Shown: positions 58,511-64,000 of the stretch, piece by piece
How the letters are laid out: each line of letters begins with the position of its first letter
Position numbering within the stretch: position 1 is the stretch's first letter
Assembly: GCF_900105515.1 (NCBI RefSeq)
Contig: NZ_FNSY01000001.1
Span: forward strand, 4,576,001-4,640,000
Source: Streptomyces sp. 2131.1
GTDB taxonomy: Bacteria > Actinomycetota > Actinomycetes > Streptomycetales > Streptomycetaceae
Direction of reading: 5' to 3'
DNA: 64,000 nucleotides
Position numbers and translations under genes: made by a program
Notes under the pieces: model-generated
What the model saw: the letters and a program-made list of their open reading frames with translations, nothing else
What the model was told of the DNA's origin: nothing
Database searches by the model: none

Positions 58511-59542
58511 ATGACGGCAGCGCGAGTACGGAGCGGGGGCCGGCCCACGCTCGAAGAGGTCGCGGCGCGGGCGGGGGTCGGGCGGGGCACGGCCTCGCGG
58601 GTGATCAACGGATCGCCCCGGGTCAGCGCCCACACCAGGGAAGCGGTCGAGGCCGCCGTCGCAGAGCTGGGTTACGTGCCCAACCGCGCGGCCCGCGCCC
58701 TGGCCGGCAACCGTACCGACGCCATCGCGCTCGTCGTGCCCGAGTCGGAGAGCCGCTTCTTCGCGGAGCCCTACTTCTCCGACATCGTGCGCGGGGTCGG
58801 CGCCGCCCTCGCCGACACGGAGATGCAGCTGCTGCTCACCCTCGTCGGCAGCGACCGCGAGCGCCGCCGACTCGCGCAGTACCTCACAGCGCACCGCGTG
58901 GACGGGGTGCTGCTGGTCTCCGTGCACGCCGACGACCCGCTGCCCGACCTGCTCGAACAGCTCGGTATGCCCGCCGTGATGAACGGCCGCAGATCCGCCG
59001 ACGAGTCCCTCTCCTCCGTCGACTCGGACAACTTCGAGGGCGCCCGCAGCGCTGTGGAGCACCTCGCATCGCGTGGCCGCCGCTCCATCGCCACGATCAC
59101 CGGCCGGCTCGACGTCTACGCCTCCCAGAGCCGCCTCGACGGATACCGTCAGGCAGTCCAGGACGCGGGCCTTGAGCCCGACGAGCGGCTGATCGCCCCC
59201 GCCGACTTCTCCGAGGAGGGCGGCGCCCGGGCCATGCGCGACCTGCTCGCCCGCCGCCCCGACGTGGACGCCGTCTTCGCCGCGTCCGACGTGATGGCCG
59301 CCGGCGCCCGCCAGGTCCTGCGCGAGGCCGGCCGCCGCATCCCGGACGACGTCGCCCTCATCGGCTTCGACGACTCGGCCGTGGCCCGCCACATGGACCC
59401 GGCCCTCACCAGCGTGCGCCAGCCGATCGAGGAGATGGGCCGCACGATGACCCGGGTCCTGCTCGACATGATCTCCGGCGAGAGCGCGGACCGGGCCCAG
59501 ATCGTGCTCCCCACCGAACTGGTGGTCCGCGACTCCTCGTGA
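58511..59542 (+). CDS. cebR: LacI-family repressor CebR
   Basis: A 343-residue repressor. N-terminal LacI HTH TLEEVAARAGVGRGTASRVINGSPRVSAHTREAVEAAVAELGYVPNRAARALAG (ends given), then a periplasmic-binding-like effector domain (DAIALVVPESESRFF, DVDAVFAASDVMAAGA, LIGFDDSAVARHMDPALTSVRQP). CebR is released by cello-oligosaccharides, mostly cellobiose or cellotriose. Start ATG 58511 after GGGAGG. It lies downstream of bglC on the same strand rather than next to cebE. It should bind the three boxes found here. Confidence 0.92.
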   Translation: MTAARVRSGGRPTLEEVAARAGVGRGTASRVINGSPRVSAHTREAVEAAVAELGYVPNRAARALAGNRTDAIALVVPESESRFFAEPYFSDIVRGVGAALADTEMQLLLTLVGSDRERRRLAQYLTAHRVDGVLLVSVHADDPLPDLLEQLGMPAVMNGRRSADESLSSVDSDNFEGARSAVEHLASRGRRSIATITGRLDVYASQSRLDGYRQAVQDAGLEPDERLIAPADFSEEGGARAMRDLLARRPDVDAVFAASDVMAAGARQVLREAGRRIPDDVALIGFDDSAVARHMDPALTSVRQPIEEMGRTMTRVLLDMISGESADRAQIVLPTELVVRDSS

Positions 59543-59598
59543 GGCAGGTTCGCGGCAACCCGGTTCCCCCGCAACGCACTTCGCGTAGTTTCTGAGCC

Positions 59599-60195
59599 GT
59601 GGACCCTTCCCTGACCGCTCTGGCCGTCGCCGTCGTGGGGGTGGCCGGCACCCTCGCGTCCGGTGTGCTGGCGCACCGCGGCGCCCTGAAGGCCAAGACG
59701 GAGGAGCTCGACCGCGCGGAGCGGCAGCGACGGGACGAGCAACTGGCTGCCGAACGCCGCGAGGCCCTCGCCGCACGGCGGGCCTCCTACGCGGTGTTCA
59801 ACCAGCGCCTGCGGCAGTTCCACTCAGTGCTGTCGCAGGACTACTTCGCCCTCGCCGCCGGGGAGGCGGCCCCCGACCGGGCCCGGGAGCGGGAGGAGCC
59901 CCGCTGCGTCCTGCGCGACGTGTACGCCGAGGCACAGATGGTGATCAGCGACGACGTGCTGGCCGCCGCCGGCGGCGTCGTGCACCAGCTGCACCGCATC
60001 CACGCTCTGCTCGGCCGGCACGAGCGGGGGGACACGGCGGACGAGTCCCTGGACGACATCAGGGAGAGACTGGAACGCGCCTCGGAGGGCCTGTACGAGG
60101 TACGGCAGACCATGCGGCGGGACCTCGGAGTGTCGGCGCTCCCGGTTCAGAGGCCCGACGGCTACGGCGGCGACATGAGGAGGAGCGAGGTATGA
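59599..60195 (+). CDS. Membrane-anchored coiled-coil hypothetical protein
   Basis: A 198-residue protein. GTG 59599 sits 7 bases after TAGTTT, which suggests a leaderless mRNA. An N-terminal helix (LTALAVAVVGVAGTLASGVLAH) anchors it, and a charged coiled coil follows (AKTEELDRAERQRRDEQLAAERREALAARRASY, ends given), with further helices up to the C-terminus. No enzymatic motif. Its stop overlaps the ATG of the DUF397 gene (ATGA). The function is unknown; pairing with DUF397 proteins suggests a regulatory role. Confidence 0.75.
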   Translation: MDPSLTALAVAVVGVAGTLASGVLAHRGALKAKTEELDRAERQRRDEQLAAERREALAARRASYAVFNQRLRQFHSVLSQDYFALAAGEAAPDRAREREEPRCVLRDVYAEAQMVISDDVLAAAGGVVHQLHRIHALLGRHERGDTADESLDDIRERLERASEGLYEVRQTMRRDLGVSALPVQRPDGYGGDMRRSEV

Positions 60196-60401
60196 CCCCG
60201 CACTGGACCAGGTCCAGCTACTGCGACTCGGCGGGACCCGACTGCGTCGAGGTGGCGCTGCCCCCCGGCCCCGCCGCCCCGGCGGTGCGCCTGCGCGACT
60301 CGAAGGCCCCGTCCCTCCCGGCGCTCGCCTTCGACCCGGCCGCGTGGTCGAGGTTCGTCGGCTCCGTCGGCCGGCCGACCGTCTTCTCCAGCAGTTCCTG
60401 A
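60192..60401 (+). CDS. DUF397 small protein
   Basis: A 69-residue protein with the DUF397 pattern: WTRSSYCDSAGPDCVEVALP, VRLRDSKAPSLPALAFDPAAWSRFV. Such proteins accompany XRE regulators in Streptomyces and may act with or against them; an XRE regulator is not adjacent here. Its ATG overlaps the upstream stop. The 3' end faces the MarR remnant on the other strand. Confidence 0.88.
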   Translation: MTPHWTRSSYCDSAGPDCVEVALPPGPAAPAVRLRDSKAPSLPALAFDPAAWSRFVGSVGRPTVFSSSS

Positions 60402-60553
60402 AGGGCCCGCTGCCCCTCCGGGCCGAGCCCGGCCAGGGGTGAGCCCTCCGCGAGGAGTTCCAGGAGCCGTGCGCGTACGCCGGTGCCCTCCGCGGTGAGT
60501 ACGAGGTGCCGGGCGCGCCGGTCGGTGGGGTGGAGGCGGCGTTCGACCAGTCC
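60383..60553 (-). pseudogene. C-terminal remnant of a MarR-family regulator
   Basis: The frame reads ATGLVERRLHPTDRRARHLVLTAEGTGVRARLL then ELLAEGSPLAGLGPEGQRALQELLEKT: the wing and C-terminal helix of a MarR regulator. The whole DNA-recognition half is missing; the homology begins abruptly at the wing near 60553, where the remnant on the opposite strand also begins. The reading frame continues across the DUF397 gene without an obvious functional start. Confidence 0.75.
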
Positions 60554-60560
60554 GGTCGCC

Positions 60561-60901
60561 GACGGCGAGGAGATCTTCCCCGGCGTCCGGGTCCGGGTCG
60601 CCGCCGGACACACCGCGGGCCACACGGAGTCCGTCATCACCGGCGGCGGGCAGCGGCTGGTCGCCTTCGGGGACTCCCTGCACTCACCGGTCCAGGTGGA
60701 CCGGCCCGAGTGGTCCTGTGTCTACGACCACGACCCGGTCGGGTCCGCGGAGCACCGCCGCCGCCTCGTCGCCGAGCTGGCGGAACCCGGCACGCTCGCC
60801 TTCGGCATCCACTTCGCGGACCCGCCGTCTTCGGCCGGGTCGTACGGGACGGCGCCGGACCGGCCTGGCGGCCCCTGGAGTCCGCCGACGGCCTTGCGTA
60901 G
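60561..60901 (+). pseudogene. C-terminal remnant of an MBL-fold metallo-hydrolase, frameshifted
   Basis: DGEEIFPGVRVRVAAGHTAGHTESVITGGGQ then VAFGDSLHSP matches the second half of a metallo-beta-lactamase-fold hydrolase. The N-terminal HxHxDH half is absent. A one-base loss around 60821-60826 moves the true C-terminus (AVFGRVVRDGAGPAWRPLES) to another frame, which ends at 60901. It is truncated and frameshifted, so it is non-functional. Confidence 0.78.
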
Positions 60902-60912
60902 AGTCGAAAAAG

Positions 60913-60953
60913 GGATCAGCCCCCGACCTGCGAGACAGGTCGGGGGCTGATCC
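60913..60953 (-). terminator. Terminator of tRNA-His
   Basis: Perfect 18-bp stem (60913-60930 and 60936-60953, loop CGAGA), 5 bases after the tRNA 3' end on the minus strand. Confidence 0.9.
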
Positions 60954-60958
60954 TTCAG

Positions 60959-61031
60959 GGTGAGTAACGGGACTCGAACCCGCGACATCCTGGACCACAA
61001 CCAGGTGCTCTACCATCTGAGCTATACCCAC
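60959..61031 (-). tRNA. tRNA-His (anticodon GTG)
   Basis: A 73-nt cloverleaf: acceptor GTGGGTA with TACTCAC, anticodon loop TTGTGGT (GTG), T loop TTCGAGT, discriminator C. The extra G-1 needed by His-tRNA synthetase is encoded at 61032. CCA is not encoded as a full triplet. Confidence 0.96.
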
Positions 61032-61146
61032 CGCGTCCGGTCGTTTCCGACCGGCCGAGAAAAAGTGTACAGGGTCCGGGAGGGTGCTCGCGCCCTCATT
61101 CCCCGGCGGTGGGTCACGGCCCCTGGAAGGGCCGTGACCAGCGGCT

Positions 61147-61749
61147 TCAGCCCCGGGGCTGCGACACCCGCGCGGCGGCCGCCTTCGCCTGCTCCGAGTC
61201 CGGGCCGGGCTGCGGGACGAAGACCGCCTCCCGGTAGTACCGCAGCTCCGTGATGGAGTCGCGGATGTCGGCGAGGGCCCGGTGGTTGCCGTTCTTCTCC
61301 GGGCTGTTGAAGTACGCCCTCGGGTACCAGCGGCGGGCCAGCTCCTTGACCGAGGAGACGTCCACGATCCGGTAGTGGAGGTAGCCCTCCAGGAGCGGCA
61401 TGTCGCGGGAGAGGAAGCCCCGGTCGGTGCCCACCGAGTTGCCGCACAGCGGCGCCTTGCCGGGCTCCTTCACGTGCTCCCGGACGTAGGCGAGGACCTG
61501 CTCCTCGGCGTCGGCCAGCGTCGTGCCGCCGGCCAGCTCGTCGAGGAGGCCCGAGGCGGTGTGCATCTGCCGCACCACCTCGGGCATGGTCTCCAGCGCC
61601 GCGTCCGGCGGGCGGATCACGATGTCCACCCCTTCGCCGAGCACGTTCAACTCCGAGTCGGTGACCAGCGCGGCCACCTCGATGAGTGCGTCTTCCGTCA
61701 ACGAGAGCCCGGTCATCTCGCAGTCGATCCACACCATGCGGTCGTTCAT
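61147..61749 (-). CDS. orn: Oligoribonuclease Orn
   Basis: A 200-residue DEDDh exonuclease. Motifs: [10 protein letters not shown] (Asp, Glu), [18 protein letters not shown] (Asp) and [12 protein letters not shown] (His, Asp). It breaks down 2-5-nt RNA, including the pGpG product of c-di-GMP hydrolysis. ATG 61749 follows GGTGGGG; the gene starts 10 bases after the adpA stop, so both are cotranscribed, as known for adpA-ornA in Streptomyces. It completes the c-di-GMP degradation path that CdgA-like EAL domains start. Confidence 0.95.
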   Translation of the reverse strand: MNDRMVWIDCEMTGLSLTEDALIEVAALVTDSELNVLGEGVDIVIRPPDAALETMPEVVRQMHTASGLLDELAGGTTLADAEEQVLAYVREHVKEPGKAPLCGNSVGTDRGFLSRDMPLLEGYLHYRIVDVSSVKELARRWYPRAYFNSPEKNGNHRALADIRDSITELRYYREAVFVPQPGPDSEQAKAAAARVSQPRG

Positions 61750-61759
61750 GCGCCCCACC

Positions 61760-62962
61760 CTACGGGGCGCTGCGCTGCCCCGGCAGGGCCGGGCGCCCCG
61801 CGGCGAACACGTCCGTGCCCGCCTTCGCCTCCGGCGTCGCGGGTGCGGCGCCGGACGGACCGGGGACGGCGGTACGGCGGCTCTGGGGGGTGCCCTGGCT
61901 GGGCACCGCCACCTCCGTCACCATGACCGGCTCCGGCACCCCGCCCTGCGGACGGCGGGACCGGTAGGCGGCCCGGTACGCGGCGGGGGAGGAACCGAGC
62001 TGGCGGCGGAAGTGCCCGCGCAGCGCGACCGGCGAACGGAAGCCGCAGCGGCCCGCGACCTCGTCGACCGAGTAGTCCGACGTCTCCAGGAGGCGCTGCG
62101 CCTGCAGCACCCGCTGGGTGATCAGCCACTGGAGCGGTGCGCTGCCGGTGAGCGAGCGGAACCTCCGGTCGAAGGTCCGCCGGCTCATGTAGGCGCGCGC
62201 GGCCAGCGTCTCCACGTCGAACTGCTCGTGCAGATGCTCCAGCGCCCAGGCGACGACCTCGGCGAGCGGGTCGGAGCCGATCTCCTCAGGTAAAGACCTG
62301 TCGAGGTAGCGCTCCTGACCGCCACTGCGCCGGGGCGGCACGACGAGCCGGCGGGCCAGTGCCCCGGCGGCCTCGGTGCCGTGGTCCGAGCGGACTATGT
62401 GCAGGCACAGGTCGATGCCGGCCGCCGTCCCGGCGGAGGTCAGCACGTCCCCGTCGTCGACGAACAGCTCGCGCGGGTCGACGTGCACCGACGGGTAGCG
62501 CTTGGCCAGCGTCGGCGCGTACATCCAGTGCGTGGTGGCGGGGCGGCCGTCCAGCAGTCCGGCTGCGGCGAGCACGAAGGCGCCCGTGCACAGCCCGACG
62601 ATGCGGGCGCCCTCCTCGTGGGCGCGGCGCAGCGCGTCCAGGGCCTCCATGGGCGGCGGCGAGGTGATCGAGCGCCAGGCGGGCACCACGACGGTGCCGG
62701 CCCTGCTGATCGCCTCCAGCCCGTAGGGCGCGGTCAGTTCGAGCCCGCCGGTGGTGCGCAGGGGCCCCTCTTCACCGCTGCACACGAGCAACCGGTAGCG
62801 CGGAACTCCCGCGTCCTGGCGGTCGATCCCGAACACCGACAGCGGGATGGAGCTCTCGAAGATGGGGCCACCGCTGAAGAGCAGTACGGCGACGACTTCA
62901 CGGCGTCGTCTTCCGCCCAGCTTCCGTACAGCCTCCGTTGCGGTGGCGGAGTCCTGGCTCAT
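61760..62962 (-). CDS. adpA: Global developmental regulator AdpA
   Basis: A 400-residue GlxA/AraC-type regulator: N-terminal DJ-1/PfpI-like domain ([29 protein letters not shown], with [17 protein letters not shown]) for dimerisation and a C-terminal AraC double HTH (about 245-345: [26 protein letters not shown] and [27 protein letters not shown]). Codon 224 is TTA (62291-62293), located between the domains, the known bldA control point of adpA. It activates aerial growth, extracellular hydrolases and secondary metabolism. The tail after residue 345 is Pro/Ala-rich. Confidence 0.97.
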   Translation of the reverse strand: MSQDSATATEAVRKLGGRRRREVVAVLLFSGGPIFESSIPLSVFGIDRQDAGVPRYRLLVCSGEEGPLRTTGGLELTAPYGLEAISRAGTVVVPAWRSITSPPPMEALDALRRAHEEGARIVGLCTGAFVLAAAGLLDGRPATTHWMYAPTLAKRYPSVHVDPRELFVDDGDVLTSAGTAAGIDLCLHIVRSDHGTEAAGALARRLVVPPRRSGGQERYLDRSLPEEIGSDPLAEVVAWALEHLHEQFDVETLAARAYMSRRTFDRRFRSLTGSAPLQWLITQRVLQAQRLLETSDYSVDEVAGRCGFRSPVALRGHFRRQLGSSPAAYRAAYRSRRPQGGVPEPVMVTEVAVPSQGTPQSRRTAVPGPSGAAPATPEAKAGTDVFAAGRPALPGQRSAP

Positions 62963-63866
62963 GACGCTAAGCCCCCCTCGGTGTTCGCGTCTTCCTGGTC
63001 CTTACGGGCCTGTCGCACCTGCACTTGTCCCCTCGGTCGTGCACGAGTCCCCGGCCTTCGACGCCCAAGATCGAATCTACTGCGTCCCGTGGTGCCGTCG
63101 TGACAAGTTCACCAACCGGCTCATTGTCGACAAGGCAACCTGGCGGGAAGCGTTCGATCACGAAGCGTTTCACTCGCAGGTCGTACAGGGAAGTGCGTCC
63201 GGCGTTCATGGCCCGTCCCCATTGGGCGGAAGCGTACCGCGCGGTCTCTTCCTGCCTGGTGGCAAGGGGGTTGATCGGCCATTTCGACAAGGAACCGACC
63301 CGCCCCTGAAGTTGGCTGAAAATGTACGGTCGCGTGTGCGGAAATCAGTCGTTCTACCGGCGCACGACCCAGGGCGCCCGTCCGCCCCTGCGCGCCCCCT
63401 GGCAAGGGGAGTGCGGTGGCACCGGCCGGGCCGGCGCGCCCGGCGGGACGCGGGTGGCGGGGGGCAGCCGAATACCGCCCACCGGGCCGCGCCGGGCACA
63501 GCTCGTGCGGCAGGTTCCGGACGGGTTGGCGAGCGACGGCCGGCTCCCCCGGAAGGGTGGGTTCCGGTACGCCGGGGCGACGCGCGCGCCGGCCCGGGCG
63601 AAGCGTTCCTGCCGGGCGCCGGAAGGGGTCCGGACGGCGGTTCCCACGTGTGTGTACCGGGCAACCGGCATTGCCATCCGGGCCCGCTCTCGGGCATGCT
63701 CCGGAAAACGCCGCATGCGCCGTGCGCGGGGCGGGCAATGAAGGAGTGGCGCCGTACCCTTGGGGGTATGGGGTTGGGAAGATGATTCCCGGACACCACG
63801 ACACAGCTCGCTGACGCACCTTCCCACGTCGCTCTCCTCACGAGGACTCTCTTCGCCGAGACACCG
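62963..63866. promoter_or_regulatory. Long upstream region of adpA and of the Usp gene
   Basis: About 900 bases without a convincing gene on either strand. TGGCGGGAAG (63141-63150) matches 9 of 10 positions of the AdpA consensus TGGCSNGWWY, consistent with autoregulation. TACCC-TTGG-GGGTA (63755-63768) is a palindrome like copper-responsive CsoR boxes, near the Usp promoter. The rest is GC-rich low-complexity sequence; antisense transcription cannot be excluded. Confidence 0.45.
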
Positions 63867-64000
63867 ATGGCCGGTCACGAAATCCCCGAACCCGCGGACC
63901 GCAAGCAGGTAGCCGACCCCATGTCGGACCCGCTGGCGGCCGAACAAGCGCGCCGTCCGTGCGACCCCGCCTTCCGGCATGGGGTCGTCGTCGGCTTCGA
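63867..64000 (+). CDS. Universal stress family protein, partial (N-terminus only)
   Basis: ATG 63867 opens a frame that runs off the window after about 44 residues: MAGHEIPEPADRKQVADP then CDPAFRHGVVVGF. The end HGVVVGF is the first strand of the UspA fold (usually followed by DGS). The N-terminal extension of about 35 residues before the strand is usual for Streptomyces two-domain Usp proteins. The rest is not visible, so the call is tentative. Confidence 0.65.
   Translation, partial: MAGHEIPEPADRKQVADPMSDPLAAEQARRPCDPAFRHGVVVGF

Noticed and set aside
62967-63841. Several overlapping open frames upstream of adpA
   Set aside because: Compositionally biased, no motifs or ribosome sites; adpA is known to have a long upstream region.
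1-64000. CRISPR arrays, prophage, IS elements or biosynthetic gene clusters
   Set aside because: No spaced direct-repeat array, transposase, integrase, phage structural gene, PKS or NRPS domain was seen.

Overview
The window looks like a core-chromosome segment of a Streptomyces species. Base composition is very GC-rich with strong third-position G/C bias. It carries an adpA-orn pair in which adpA contains a rare TTA (bldA-type) codon, a cebEFG-bglC-cebR cellulose-sugar locus with exact CebR boxes, a class F sortase, an AA10 lytic polysaccharide monooxygenase behind DasR-like sites, and a CdgA-like PAS-GGDEF-EAL protein. I saw no prophage, IS element, CRISPR array or antibiotic biosynthetic cluster.

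Layout, left to right. 0-4.5 kb (minus strand): an M48-type membrane protease cut by the window edge with TTA as its 4th codon, a small partner gene, a PASTA lipoprotein with unusual codon use, and a SEC-C protein. 4.6-8.6 kb (plus): DUF3311 plus sodium:solute symporter, DUF6412 protein plus YidC, and an FAH-family hydrolase. 8.6-11.4 kb: a heme-degrading-type protein and a Gfo/Idh/MocA oxidoreductase, divergent from a ROK repressor across a perfect 12-bp-arm palindrome. 11.7-19 kb: an LAxTG surface protein, a HAD hydrolase, a secreted protein plus sortase, tRNA-Lys, and an NlpC/P60-like wall protein beside an SPFH protein. 19-22.5 kb: LPMO, MFS exporter, second tRNA-Lys, IclR regulator. 22.6-28.1 kb: an ehuABCD-type ectoine uptake operon, a racemase/maleate-isomerase-like protein and an LLM flavin oxidoreductase. 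28-31.7 kb: CdgA, an M6-like secreted metalloprotease, third tRNA-Lys. 31.8-38 kb (minus): a prim-pol-like protein, a small protein, an SF1 helicase, a 536-aa unknown, a RecB/Cas4-like Fe-S nuclease and a PAP2 protein.

38-49 kb: histidine phosphatase, an inverted intergenic repeat, an XRE regulator, spermidine-synthase-like methyltransferase fold, a two-component system and a GH18 chitinase, then leuA with a four-leucine leader peptide and attenuator hairpin, divergent from a GntR regulator. 49-52.6 kb: aspD and aspT, which together form an aspartate-decarboxylation/antiport energy module. 53-59.5 kb: cebE, cebF, cebG, bglC, cebR. 59.6-64 kb: a coiled-coil membrane protein plus DUF397 protein, a deletion scar joining remnants of a MarR gene and an MBL-fold gene, tRNA-His, orn, adpA, its roughly 900-bp upstream region, and the start of a universal-stress-type protein.

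How it fits together: much of the window concerns growth on plant and fungal polymers (LPMO, chitinase, cello-oligosaccharide uptake and hydrolysis) and the developmental switch (AdpA, CdgA, bldA codons). The strongest candidate for an undescribed system is the overlapping minus-strand operon at 33-37 kb. It encodes a RecB-family nuclease with four cysteines placed as in Cas4/AddB/Dna2, an uncharacterised 536-aa protein and a DNA2/NAM7-like SF1 helicase, and resembles a Dna2 enzyme split over separate genes.
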